Made by a program: the position numbers and the translations under genes. A stretch of DNA of 64,000 bases from Microbacterium sp. (GTDB lineage Bacteria > Actinomycetota > Actinomycetes > Actinomycetales > Microbacteriaceae). A model generated the notes under the pieces. It did no database searches, had not been told where the DNA came from, and saw only the letters and a list, made by a program, of their open reading frames with translations. The stretch spans positions 682,001-746,000 of the forward strand of contig PNMM01000001.1 in assembly GCA_013823625.1 (NCBI GenBank). The letters are read 5' to 3'. Of the stretch, positions 44,702 through 53,665 are shown piece by piece (positions within the stretch are counted from its first letter, which is position 1; each line of letters begins with the position of its first letter).

Positions 44702-46024
44702 GTGGCTGAAAAACGTGTCAGAACCAAGGTCGAACGCCCGTCGACCGTGGCCGCGACCGTGGCCGACGGTGTTGAACCGACGGCAGATACTGACCTGGCC
44801 GTTGCGTTGCCCGAGAGCCTGACGTTCAACGTCGAGCTGCCGGCTCCCGTTCACGAGAAGCCCGAAGATGAGCAGGCCGTCGCTCTCATTGAGGGTGGCG
44901 TTGACCCATCGGTCATTCAGGTGCTCGAGTCGGGGACCACCGTCATCTCTCTTGCCGACGATGATCTGCACGCCGTTGTGACGACTCCCGAGCTTGAGCC
45001 GGAGCCCGAAGTTCCGCCGCTTCCCGTCGTCGAAGGCGTCTACACCCGCCGAGACATGCTTGATGGGGTCAATCAAGGCCCCGAGTCGGCCGCCATGTTG
45101 ACGGCTGATCGCTTGATCGAGCCTCGCCGCCGTTACCGCACGGCCCCCGAAGGAATTTGGCCCGCGTTCGTCTACGCGATCACCTTCCATCTCGTCAACC
45201 TTGGCGATTCGCCGCGCGTGCGCGCTCGCAAAGAGCTCGACGCCCGCATCGCGACGAAGTTCGAGGGTGGGGCGCGATTTGTGCCGGTTCTCACCCGCAA
45301 GGGGGGAGTGGGCAAGACCACCATCACGACGCTCCTGGGCATGGCTCTTGCCGAGGTGCGTGACGACCGCGTGATCGCGATTGATGCGAACCCTGACCGC
45401 GGAACCCTGTCTGAGCGAGTGGCCCGACAAACGCGCGCAACGGTGCGCGACGTCGTCAATCGTGCGCCGAGCATCCAGGGCTTCACCGATTTCTCAACCC
45501 TGGTTTCGCGCGACGAAACGCGGCTCGACATTCTCGCGTCCGACACCGATCCGATGTTGTCTGAGGCGTTTGACGAAAACGACTACAACGTCGTGGCCGA
45601 CCTGGCCGCGCGGTACTACTCGGTGGTCTTGACCGACTGCGGCACGGGCATTGTGCACTCGGTCATGCGGGCAACCCTCCAGCGTGCTGATGCCCTCGTC
45701 ATCGTGTCGGGGGGCAGCGTTGATGAAGCCCGACTCGCGTCAGAGACTCTCACCTGGCTCGAGGCCAATGGCTATGGCGACCTTGTGCGCGAGTCGATCG
45801 TCGCGATCAACACGGCCACGCAGGGTACGAACCTCGTCAAGCTCGAAGAAATCGAGGCTCACTTTGCCTCGCGCGTGCGCGAGATCGTGCGCATTCCCTA
45901 CGACGATTTGCTGGCTGCCGGGTCGGTGATTTCGTGGAAAGAGCTTCGTCCTCTCACACGGCACGCTGCGCGCGAGCTCGCCGCACTCATCGCGCAAGGC
46001 ATGCCCGTGCGCCGCGGAGTCTGA
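44702..46024 (+). CDS. MinD/ParA-family ATPase with acidic N-terminal region
   Basis: The product has 440 residues from GTG 44702, with AAGAGAG about 9 nt upstream; ATG 44666 is possible but coincides with the -10 box. An acidic, disordered-looking region (1 to about 120; ELEPEPEVPPLP) precedes a P-loop ATPase with the deviant Walker A RKGGVGKTTITTLLG near 202 and AIDANPDRGTLSERV. The type occurs in actinobacteria in links with secretion and polarity; the role here is unknown. It ends 7 nt before def. Confidence 0.8.
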   Translation: MAEKRVRTKVERPSTVAATVADGVEPTADTDLAVALPESLTFNVELPAPVHEKPEDEQAVALIEGGVDPSVIQVLESGTTVISLADDDLHAVVTTPELEPEPEVPPLPVVEGVYTRRDMLDGVNQGPESAAMLTADRLIEPRRRYRTAPEGIWPAFVYAITFHLVNLGDSPRVRARKELDARIATKFEGGARFVPVLTRKGGVGKTTITTLLGMALAEVRDDRVIAIDANPDRGTLSERVARQTRATVRDVVNRAPSIQGFTDFSTLVSRDETRLDILASDTDPMLSEAFDENDYNVVADLAARYYSVVLTDCGTGIVHSVMRATLQRADALVIVSGGSVDEARLASETLTWLEANGYGDLVRESIVAINTATQGTNLVKLEEIEAHFASRVREIVRIPYDDLLAAGSVISWKELRPLTRHAARELAALIAQGMPVRRGV

Positions 46025-46031
46025 CGGCTCT

Positions 46032-46532
46032 ATGACCGTTCGGCCCATCCGCTTATTCGGCGACCCCGTGCTTCGCAGTGCGGCCGACCCGATTCGCCGC
46101 ATTGATGCGTCGGTACACGCACTAGTTGCCGACTTGCTCGACACCGTTGCCGTTCCCGGTCGCGCAGGCGTCGCCGCGCCTCAGATTGGGGTGTCGTTGC
46201 GCGCATTCAGCTACAACGTCGATGGCGTTGTCGGCTATGTGCTCAATCCCGAACTGGTCGAGGTACGCGGCGACGCGGAACCGGTCGAAGAAGGGTGCTT
46301 GAGCGTTCCGGGCTTTGGCTTTGAGCGTCGCAGGCACCCCTGGGCGCGCGTGGTCGGAATCGACCTCGATGGCAACGACGTCGACCTCAGCGGGGACGGC
46401 TTGCTGGCTCAGGCACTTCAACACGAGTGCGACCACCTCGATGGCCGCCTCTACATCGAGGGTCTCGATCCAGAGATTAAGCGCGAAGCCATGCGCGCCG
46501 TTCGCCAAGCAGAGTGGTTCGCACGGCCCTAA
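46032..46532 (+). CDS. def: Peptide deformylase
   Basis: This 166-residue enzyme has the three deformylase motifs: GVAAPQIG near residue 43, EEGCLSVPG near 85, and QHECDHLDG near 130. They supply the Cys and two His metal ligands plus the catalytic Glu. It removes the formyl group from nascent chains. It is probably co-transcribed with the ATPase just upstream. There is no fmt gene beside it, so it may be a second deformylase. Confidence 0.92.
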   Translation: MTVRPIRLFGDPVLRSAADPIRRIDASVHALVADLLDTVAVPGRAGVAAPQIGVSLRAFSYNVDGVVGYVLNPELVEVRGDAEPVEEGCLSVPGFGFERRRHPWARVVGIDLDGNDVDLSGDGLLAQALQHECDHLDGRLYIEGLDPEIKREAMRAVRQAEWFARP

Positions 46533-46542
46533 TCACCGAGAA

Positions 46543-46571
46543 GGCGTCGCCGTCACGGTGACGACGACGCC
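46543..46571. terminator. Bidirectional hairpin between def and the acyl-CoA synthetase
   Basis: GGCGTCG (46543-46549) pairs with CGACGCC (46565-46571), and CGTCAC (46551-46556) with GTGACG (46558-46563). Opposed single mismatches (C46550/A46564) interrupt one long, tightly looped stem. No T-run follows. Confidence 0.55.
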
Positions 46572-46599
46572 TGTCGGTTGGCGCTCACACTGAGCCGGG

Positions 46600-48423
46600 C
46601 TACTGCAGCGAGATGCCCTGGGTCTCTGGAGCCCCGCTGTACATGCCTTCAATCACATCGGCGAAGTCGCTCGTGATCACATGGCGCTTGATGCTCATCT
46701 TCGGAGTGAGGTGTCCGCTCGCCTCGGTGAACTCGGTGGCGAGCACGGTGAACTTGCGAATGGATTCAGCGCGCGAAACGCGGCTGTTGGCGGCGTCAAT
46801 GGCGCGCTGAACTTCGGCCAAAACCTTCGGGTTCTGTGCGGCCTCGGTGAGTGACATCTGCGCATCGAGCTCATTGTTGTTGAGCCACACGGGCAACATC
46901 TCAGAGTCAAGCGTCACGAGCGCCGAGACGAACGGCTTCTGGTCACCAACGACCACCACTTGTCCGATGATCGGGTTGGCACGGATGGGGTCTTCGAGGG
47001 CTGCAGGGGCAACGTTCTTGCCACCAGCCGTAACGATGATCTCTTTCTTGCGGCCCGTAATGGTCAAGAACCCGTCGTCATCGAGCGTGCCAATGTCTCC
47101 GGTGCGGAACCACTCACCGTCCATAACTTCGGCGGTCGCGTCGGGCTTCTTCCAGTAGCCCGCAAAGACGTTGATGCCCTTGACGAGAATCTCGCCGTCA
47201 TCAGCGATCTTCAGTCCGACGCCGGGAAGAGCGGGGCCGGTCGTACCGATCTTGAACTTGTCGACCAAGTTGATGGTCGCGGGGGCTGTCGTTTCGGTCA
47301 ACCCGTATCCCTCGAGAATGCGGATGTCGAGGCTGCGGAAGAAGTGTGCGAGGCGAAGACCGAGCGGGGCAGAGCCCGAGACGGCGTAGACGACACGGCC
47401 GCCCATCGCCGCGCGCAGCTTGCTGTAGACCAAGCGGTCAAACAGAGCGAACTGCACCTTGAGGCCGAAAGGCACGCTGCCGGCATCGAGGGCCTTGGAG
47501 TGCGCGATCGCAACATCGGCAGCCTTGCGGAAGATCTTGCCTTTTCCACCGGCTTCGGCCTTCTGCTCAGCCGAGTTGTAAACCTTCTCAAAGACGCGAG
47601 GAACAGCGAGCAAGAAGGTGGGCTTGAACGACCCGAGCGAAGGGAGAAGCTGCTTGGTGTCTGCCTGGTGGCCGATCTTCACGCCACCGTGGACGCCGAG
47701 TACAGAGATGAATCGAGCGAACACGTGTGCGGTCGTGATGAACAGCAGTGTCGACGACTGAGGATTCACGATCTGACTCATCGACACGGCCGCATTGCGG
47801 CACAGTTCGACGAAGTTCGAGTGCGTGAGGATGCACCCCTTGGGCACACCGGTTGAGCCAGACGTGTAGATGAGAGTCGCCAGGTCGCTGCCCTTGGCCA
47901 TCGTGCGCCGAGCTTCAAGATCGTCGTCGGTGACCCCCTCGCCCGTCGACGCGAGCTTCTCGAGGTCACCCAAGTGCATTTGCCACACGTGCCCGATCTT
48001 GGGCAGGTCGCCGGCCACCTCGTCGAAGCGTGCGAAATGGTCGGCAGTCTCGACGATCATGTGGTGCGCCTCGGAGTCATCGAGGATGTACTGCACCTGG
48101 CTCGGCGAACTCGTTTCGTAGATCGGCACGAGAACGGCGCCGGCGAACCAGGCCGCGAAGTCGACCAAGGTCCACTCGTAGCGCGTTTTGCACATGAAGC
48201 CGATCTTCTCGCCGGGCTTCACGCCCGCGGCCATGAAGCCCTTGGCGAGTGCTGTGACCTGACGGTGGAACTCAGCGGCCGTGACGTCGGACCACCCACC
48301 ATCAGCGGTCGGCAACGCGAAAAGAGCGCCGTTGGGCGTCTGTCGCACGCGCTCGACGAGCAGGTCACTCGCATTCGCGGTGGGGTCGGGCGTCACGACG
48401 GCCGGGACGTAGAACTCTTTCAC
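46600..48423 (-). CDS. Long-chain fatty-acid-CoA ligase (FadD15-like)
   Basis: The enzyme has 607 residues from GTG 48423 with AAAGGAG 6-7 nt upstream. The AMP-binding core shows TLIYTSGSTGVPKGCILTH near 185 and GYGLTETTAPATIN near 370. The C-terminal hinge is GDIGTLDDDGFLTITGRKKE near 445. It activates fatty acids with ATP and CoA for degradation or lipid building. TAGAGT at 48463-48468 (minus strand) gives a leader of about 35 nt. It is divergent from the ROK kinase gene. Confidence 0.92.
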   Translation of the reverse strand: MKEFYVPAVVTPDPTANASDLLVERVRQTPNGALFALPTADGGWSDVTAAEFHRQVTALAKGFMAAGVKPGEKIGFMCKTRYEWTLVDFAAWFAGAVLVPIYETSSPSQVQYILDDSEAHHMIVETADHFARFDEVAGDLPKIGHVWQMHLGDLEKLASTGEGVTDDDLEARRTMAKGSDLATLIYTSGSTGVPKGCILTHSNFVELCRNAAVSMSQIVNPQSSTLLFITTAHVFARFISVLGVHGGVKIGHQADTKQLLPSLGSFKPTFLLAVPRVFEKVYNSAEQKAEAGGKGKIFRKAADVAIAHSKALDAGSVPFGLKVQFALFDRLVYSKLRAAMGGRVVYAVSGSAPLGLRLAHFFRSLDIRILEGYGLTETTAPATINLVDKFKIGTTGPALPGVGLKIADDGEILVKGINVFAGYWKKPDATAEVMDGEWFRTGDIGTLDDDGFLTITGRKKEIIVTAGGKNVAPAALEDPIRANPIIGQVVVVGDQKPFVSALVTLDSEMLPVWLNNNELDAQMSLTEAAQNPKVLAEVQRAIDAANSRVSRAESIRKFTVLATEFTEASGHLTPKMSIKRHVITSDFADVIEGMYSGAPETQGISLQ

Positions 48424-48462
48424 GGCAACTCCTTTGGTACCGAACGGGCAATTGGTGCCCCC

Positions 48463-48468
48463 ACTCTA
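48463..48468 (-). promoter_or_regulatory. -10 box of the acyl-CoA synthetase gene
   Basis: TAGAGT on the minus strand predicts a start near 48456 and a short leader containing AAAGGAG. Confidence 0.45.
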
Positions 48469-48511
48469 GTCTCGCGGCGGCTGAGAACCGACGGCCTATC
48501 GTTGCGGTTAC

Positions 48512-48517
48512 TAGACT
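48512..48517 (+). promoter_or_regulatory. -10 box of the ROK kinase gene, leaderless
   Basis: TAGACT lies 8 nt before GTG 48526. Confidence 0.5.
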
Positions 48518-48525
48518 CGACGCTC

Positions 48526-49479
48526 GTGCACTCCATCGGAATTGACATCGGCGGAACCAAGATCGCTGGCGCCCTCGTGAGCGATGACGGAGAGATCATC
48601 TCTGAGCTTCGAGAGCCCACCCCGGCGGGTGATCCCGGAGCCATCACCGACCTCGTGGTGCGCATGATCGAGCAATTGAGCGAGGGCCAGCAGGTCATCG
48701 CCGCCGGTGTTGCGGCTGCGGGGTTCATCGATGCCGCTCAGTCGACGGTCTACTACGCGCCGAACATCAACTGGCGAAACGAACCGTTTCGTGAGCGACT
48801 TCGAGAGCGCCTCGACCTCGATGTGACCATTGACAACGATGCGAATGCTGCGGGATGGGCTGAGTTTCGTTTCGGGGCGGCTCGTGACGCCCACGACATG
48901 ACCATGCTGACGATCGGTACCGGCGTTGGCGGTGCGATTGTCACGGGCGATCGACTCTTGCGGGGCGGGTTTGGCACCGCGGGGGAGCTCGGGCACTTGC
49001 GCGTCGTGCCCGATGGCTTGCCGTGTGGGTGTGGCGCACGCGGGTGCATCGAGCAGTACGGTTCTGGCCGGGCGCTCTTGCGGATGGCCAACGAAATCGC
49101 TGACGCTGGCGGAATCGGTCTCCAATTGTCCGTCGAGCGCGAGCGCGCGGGTGGCCTCACGGGCGACATTCTGGCGCGCCTGCTCGTCGACGAAGACGCG
49201 GGCGCTCTCCACGCCCTCCGTCAACTCGGAAGCTGGCTGGGTCAGGCCTGCGCGAGCCTGAGCGCCGTGCTCGACCCCGAGATGTTCGTCTTCGGCGGGG
49301 GAGTCTCCGTGGCCGGCGACCGCCTGCTCGATCCCATTCGGGAGTCGTATCTCGCTCACTTGCCGGCCCGGGGCTATCATCCCGAACCCCAGTTCGTGGT
49401 GGCCGAGCTCGTCAATGACGCGGGAGTGGTGGGTGCCGCCGACCTCGCGCGCATCCATGCAACATCGCTTGCTTCGTGA
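48526..49479 (+). CDS. ROK-family sugar kinase, glucokinase-like
   Basis: The enzyme has 317 residues from GTG 48526. It begins at once with the ATP site SIGIDIGGTKIAGALV. DNDANAAGWAEF near 103 holds the catalytic Asp. The ROK zinc motif is present as GHLRVVPDGLPCGCGARGCIEQY (His and Cys ligands). It most likely phosphorylates glucose at C6; whether the donor is ATP or polyphosphate cannot be seen. It is followed by a PlsC-type acyltransferase gene 69 nt away. Confidence 0.88.
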   Translation: MHSIGIDIGGTKIAGALVSDDGEIISELREPTPAGDPGAITDLVVRMIEQLSEGQQVIAAGVAAAGFIDAAQSTVYYAPNINWRNEPFRERLRERLDLDVTIDNDANAAGWAEFRFGAARDAHDMTMLTIGTGVGGAIVTGDRLLRGGFGTAGELGHLRVVPDGLPCGCGARGCIEQYGSGRALLRMANEIADAGGIGLQLSVERERAGGLTGDILARLLVDEDAGALHALRQLGSWLGQACASLSAVLDPEMFVFGGGVSVAGDRLLDPIRESYLAHLPARGYHPEPQFVVAELVNDAGVVGAADLARIHATSLAS

Positions 49480-49548
49480 TTCTTGGCCCGAGCGGATGCT
49501 GCGCTCACCGGTTAGGCTGAACCGCGCTGCTGACGAAGGGAACCCTCG

Positions 49549-50238
49549 GTGTTCTACTGGCTCATGAAGAACCTGGTGATCGGGCCTATTCTGCTGACCG
49601 CGTTCCGCCCGTACGTGCGCGGTGTGGAGAACGTGCCCCGTACCGGAGCCGTGATTCTTGCCAGCAACCACTTGTCGTTCACCGACTCGGTCTTTCTCCC
49701 GCTCGTGCTCGATCGGCGCGTGGTCTTTCTGGCCAAGAGCGACTACTTCACCGGTCGCGGCATCAAGGGCTGGCTCATCAAGATGTTCTTCGAGGCGAGC
49801 GGCCAGCTTCCGATCGACCGCTCGGGCGGAAAAGCGAGCGAGGCATCGCTCAATACGGGTCTCAAAGTGCTCTCAGAAGGCTATGCGCTCGGCATCTATC
49901 CCGAAGGCACTCGCAGCCCCGACGGCATCATGTATCGCGGCCGCACGGGCGTCGCTCGCATGATTCTTGAGTCAGGCGCCCCCGTTATCCCTGTGGCCAT
50001 GATCGATACCGAGAAGGTCATGCCGATCGGCTCAAAGCTGCCCAAGGTGATTCGACCGGGCGTGATCTTCGGCAAGCCTCTCGATTTCAGCCGCTTTCAA
50101 GGCCTCGAGAGTGATCGCTTCGTCTTGCGATCGATCACCGACGAGATCATGTACGAGCTCGGCCAATTGAGCGGGCAAGAGTATCTCGATGTTTACGCCA
50201 CGACGGTGAAAGACAAACGCCCCGCCAACGCCCGATAG
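49549..50238 (+). CDS. 1-acyl-sn-glycerol-3-phosphate acyltransferase (PlsC family)
   Basis: The enzyme has 229 residues from GTG 49549 with GAAGGG 8 nt upstream. The HX4D motif is NHLSFTD near 40, and YPEGTRSPDG near 120 is the phosphate-binding motif. A hydrophobic N-terminus (YWLMKNLVIGPILLTAF) anchors it. It acylates lysophosphatidic acid to phosphatidic acid. TAGGCT at 49513-49518 is a likely -10. Its stop codon is also the first three bases of the -10 of aroG. Confidence 0.9.
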   Translation: MFYWLMKNLVIGPILLTAFRPYVRGVENVPRTGAVILASNHLSFTDSVFLPLVLDRRVVFLAKSDYFTGRGIKGWLIKMFFEASGQLPIDRSGGKASEASLNTGLKVLSEGYALGIYPEGTRSPDGIMYRGRTGVARMILESGAPVIPVAMIDTEKVMPIGSKLPKVIRPGVIFGKPLDFSRFQGLESDRFVLRSITDEIMYELGQLSGQEYLDVYATTVKDKRPANAR

Positions 50239-50241
50239 GCT
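50236..50241 (+). promoter_or_regulatory. -10 box of aroG, overlapping the plsC stop
   Basis: TAGGCT begins with the TAG of the acyltransferase gene. Initiation near 50248 would leave a leader of about 60 nt ending in AAGGA before GTG 50307. Confidence 0.45.
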
Positions 50242-50306
50242 GAAACGTCGCGGCGCCGATGCGCCGAGCATCCGTGACCTGCTCGCTCTCTAAGGACGTT
50301 TCTCTC

Positions 50307-51677
50307 GTGGTCGACCCGTTCGAAACCATTGTGCACGCTGACCCTGCCGTTGTAGCCGGTCTTGATCACTGGCGGACTCTGCCGATCAAGCAGCAGCCGC
50401 AGTGGCCCGACACGACCGCTGTTGCCGCCGCGTCAGCCGAGCTGGCGTCGCTGCCTCCGCTTGTTTTTGCCGGCGAAGTTGACATGTTGCGCGACCGCCT
50501 GGCTCGGGCGGCCCGCGGCGAGGCGTTCTTGCTGCAGGGTGGCGACTGCGCCGAAACCTTTGCCGGGGCAACGGCCGACCAGATTCGCAACCGGGTCAAG
50601 ACGATTCTGCAGATGGCCGTCGTGCTCACCTACGGTGCGTCGATGCCGGTCATCAAGATGGGCCGCATGGCGGGCCAGTTCGCCAAGCCGCGATCGAGCG
50701 ACACCGAGACGCGCGGCGACGTGACGCTACCGGCCTACCGCGGTGACATCGTCAACGGTTACGACTTCACGCCCGAGTCGCGCCAAGCTGACCCCTCGCG
50801 CCTCGTGAAGGGCTACCACACGAGCGCGTCGACGCTGAATCTCATCCGTGCGTTCACACAGGGTGGTTTCGCCGACCTGCGCATGGTGCACAGCTGGAAC
50901 AAGGGCTTCGCCGCCAACCCCGCTAATCAGCGTTACGAGGGCCTGGCGAAAGAGATCGACCGCGCCGTCAAGTTCATGGAGGCCGCGGGCGCCGACTTCG
51001 ACGAGCTCAAGCGCGTCGAGTTCTACTCGAGCCACGAGGGCTTGCTCATGGACTACGAGCGCCCCATGACGCGCATCGACTCGCGCACCGGCACGCCCTA
51101 CACGACCAGCGCGCACTTCCTCTGGATCGGCGAGCGCACGCGCGAACTCGACGGCGCGCACGTCGATTTCTTCAAGCGCATCCGCAACCCGATCGGCGTC
51201 AAGCTCGGCCCGTCGACGACGCCCGAGACGATGGAACGCCTCATCGACGTGCTCGACCCCGATCGTGAGCCCGGCCGTCTCACGTTCATCACGCGCATGG
51301 GAGCCAGCACGGTTCGGGATGCCCTTCCGCCCCTTCTCGACGCCATCACGCGATTCGATGCCACGCCTCTGTGGGTGTGCGATCCGATGCACGGAAATGG
51401 GCTGACGACGCCGAACGGCTACAAAACGCGCCGCTTCGACGACGTCGTCGACGAGGTCAAGGGATTCTTCGAGGCTCACCGTGCCGTCGGCACGCACCCC
51501 GGAGGCATCCACGTCGAGCTCACCGGAGACGACGTGACCGAGTGCCTCGGCGGCTCAGAGCACATCGACGAAGAGACGCTCGCGACACGCTACGAGTCGC
51601 TGTGTGACCCGCGGCTCAACCACATGCAGTCGCTCGAACTCGCGTTTTTGGTGGCAGAAGAGCTCGGCCACAGCTAG
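50307..51677 (+). CDS. aroG: Class II 3-deoxy-7-phosphoheptulonate synthase
   Basis: The enzyme has 456 residues from GTG 50307, chosen for AAGGA (50292-50296) and because the family alignment starts near VDPFETIVHADP. It makes DAHP from phosphoenolpyruvate and erythrose 4-phosphate, the first shikimate step. Class II signs include GGDCAETFAG, RMAGQFAKPRS, the Mn ligand regions WVCDPMHGNG and HPGGIHVELTGDDVTEC. Its TAG shares CTAG with the convergent kinase gene, as in the mycobacterial aroG-pknL neighbourhood. Confidence 0.94.
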   Translation: MVDPFETIVHADPAVVAGLDHWRTLPIKQQPQWPDTTAVAAASAELASLPPLVFAGEVDMLRDRLARAARGEAFLLQGGDCAETFAGATADQIRNRVKTILQMAVVLTYGASMPVIKMGRMAGQFAKPRSSDTETRGDVTLPAYRGDIVNGYDFTPESRQADPSRLVKGYHTSASTLNLIRAFTQGGFADLRMVHSWNKGFAANPANQRYEGLAKEIDRAVKFMEAAGADFDELKRVEFYSSHEGLLMDYERPMTRIDSRTGTPYTTSAHFLWIGERTRELDGAHVDFFKRIRNPIGVKLGPSTTPETMERLIDVLDPDREPGRLTFITRMGASTVRDALPPLLDAITRFDATPLWVCDPMHGNGLTTPNGYKTRRFDDVVDEVKGFFEAHRAVGTHPGGIHVELTGDDVTECLGGSEHIDEETLATRYESLCDPRLNHMQSLELAFLVAEELGHS

Positions 51678-53602
51678 AAGATGCCGCGGATTATGATCGT
51701 CGATCCGCGGATCGCCGACTGACCGCCACCGGGTTCGGTTGACTCGATCTGGGCCTGCGGGCGGTCCCAGTCCTCTTCGTTGATGACGGTGTCGACTTGA
51801 ACCAGGAACCCGACCGCCTGCAGCGCCTCGACTCCTTCGGCGATCGTCTGCCCCACGACGTTGGGAATCTGAACGAGGTCGGGCCCGCGCGAAACGATGA
51901 TCGTGAGAGTGCTCCCCGGTCGCACGGGAGCGTCGCTCGTGCGCTCGACTCGCAACACGTCGCCGAGCGGAACGTCGTTGTCGAACTCCGATTCGCCGCC
52001 CACGATGCCCGTGAGGTCACGAGCGGCGAGTGCGGCCTGCGCAGCCTCGACGGTGAGTCCGCGCACGGTCGGGATTGGCCCTACCGACACGAGCAGTTGA
52101 ACCGGGGTTCCTTTGAAGGAGGCTGCGCCGGCCTCGAGAGCCACGTCGTCGGTGCCGATGACGGCGATCACCGAGCCCTCGGCGATGTCGGGATCAAACT
52201 GCGCGATGGCCTTGCCGACGTCAAAGCCGGCATCGGTCAGGGCCAGACGCGCGTCGGCTTCGGGGAGCCCGATGACGGTAGGAACCGTCGTGGGCTCCGG
52301 CCCGAGCGAAACGATGATCGTCACGACCGTGTCGCGATCGATGGCTTCTCCCGCGGCGGGGTCGGTGCCGGCAACGAGTCCCGCGGCGATCTCGAGATCG
52401 TAGGCCTCCGTGAGCGCCTCAGCGACGTCGACGCCCTGGTCATCAAGGATGAGCCGAGCAGTTTCGACCGTGTCGCCGCGCACATCAGCGATCGTCACGC
52501 GTGCTCCGGGGCCCGCACCGAACCACCAACCGATACCCGCGGCGAGCCCCGCAAGCGCGAGAACCGCAGCGAACAGAATCCATCCTCGGCGCCTGCTGGT
52601 GGCTCCACGACTCGTCAGCTCGGCCGTCGCCGACGGTGGGGTGAGGGTCTGTGCGCTGCCTCGCGTGCCGAGCACTTGCGTCTCGTCGGTAGGGGGAGCG
52701 GTCGGGATGGGCGAGGTGAGCAACGCGGTGCGCTGCGTCGCCGCCGCCGGAAGCGCTGTTTGCAGCGCGCGGCCTGTCTCGGTTACCTGGTCGAGCAAGG
52801 CGCGGGCATCCGCGGGTCGATCACGGGGATCGCGCGCCGTTGCCCAGAGCACGAGCTCGTCCCACTCGGCCGGAACCCGGGGGTTGAAGTCGCTCGGAGC
52901 CGGCACCGAATCATTCGCGTGCTGGTAGGCGATCTGCATCGGTTGCTCGCCCTTGAAAGGCTGCTCGCCCGTGAGCATCTCAAACATCATGATGCCGACC
53001 GCGTAAATGTCGCTGCGCGTGTCAGCGATTCCTCGTGTGACGAGTTCGGGCGACAGATAGGCGATCGTTCCCAGCAACGCTTGCCCCGTGGCGGTGTTGG
53101 CACTCGCGGCACGGGCGAGTCCGAAGTCGCCGATCTTGATGCGACCGTCATCGGCCAAGAGCACGTTCTCGGGCTTCAGATCTCGGTGCACAATGCCGGC
53201 TTTGTGGGCGGCGGCAAGACCACCGAGTACGGCCTCGGTGATGTCCATCGTCTGTTCGGGCGTGAGGGCGCCGTACTCCTGCAAGAGCTCGCGCAAGGTG
53301 ATGCCCGGCAAGTACTCCATGACGAGGTAGGCCGATTCGGCATCCTGGCCTTGATCAAACACATTCACGACATTCGGGTGCGCCAGTCGAGCCGCCGACC
53401 GCGCCTCTTGAATGAACCGCTCTTTGAACTGGCTGTCGTCCGCAAGGTGGCCGTGCATGATCTTCACCGCGACGAGGCGGTCGAGGCGCTGGTCGGTCGC
53501 GAGATAGACCGTCGCCATGCCCCCTCGGGCGATGCGTGAGCGAACCTGATAACGACCGTCGATCAGGCGGCCGATAAGGGGATCGGTCGTCGAAGAGCTC
53601 AC
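51674..53602 (-). CDS. pknL: Ser/Thr protein kinase with four PASTA domains (PknL-like)
   Basis: The kinase has 642 residues from GTG 53602. The cytoplasmic kinase domain (about 15-275) has the Gly loop ARGGMATVYLA, Lys47, HRDLKPENVLL (Asp141) and DFG 159-161. One membrane segment lies near 340-361. Four extracytoplasmic PASTA repeats follow (about 367-642), as in kinases that bind peptidoglycan or lipid II. The aroG / Rv2175c / polyprenyl synthase context identifies it as the PknL orthologue. TAGACT lies 6 nt before the GTG, so it is probably leaderless. Confidence 0.92.
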   Translation of the reverse strand: MSSSTTDPLIGRLIDGRYQVRSRIARGGMATVYLATDQRLDRLVAVKIMHGHLADDSQFKERFIQEARSAARLAHPNVVNVFDQGQDAESAYLVMEYLPGITLRELLQEYGALTPEQTMDITEAVLGGLAAAHKAGIVHRDLKPENVLLADDGRIKIGDFGLARAASANTATGQALLGTIAYLSPELVTRGIADTRSDIYAVGIMMFEMLTGEQPFKGEQPMQIAYQHANDSVPAPSDFNPRVPAEWDELVLWATARDPRDRPADARALLDQVTETGRALQTALPAAATQRTALLTSPIPTAPPTDETQVLGTRGSAQTLTPPSATAELTSRGATSRRRGWILFAAVLALAGLAAGIGWWFGAGPGARVTIADVRGDTVETARLILDDQGVDVAEALTEAYDLEIAAGLVAGTDPAAGEAIDRDTVVTIIVSLGPEPTTVPTVIGLPEADARLALTDAGFDVGKAIAQFDPDIAEGSVIAVIGTDDVALEAGAASFKGTPVQLLVSVGPIPTVRGLTVEAAQAALAARDLTGIVGGESEFDNDVPLGDVLRVERTSDAPVRPGSTLTIIVSRGPDLVQIPNVVGQTIAEGVEALQAVGFLVQVDTVINEEDWDRPQAQIESTEPGGGQSAIRGSTIIIRGIF

Positions 53603-53608
53603 CGGGTC

Positions 53609-53614
53609 AGTCTA
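53609..53614 (-). promoter_or_regulatory. -10 box of pknL, leaderless
   Basis: TAGACT on the minus strand is 6 nt before the GTG at 53602. Confidence 0.5.
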
Positions 53615-53665
53615 GGTTGCGGTCGTGAGGCGAACCGGGTGCCACGCGCGTGCAGCGGGCGGTTA

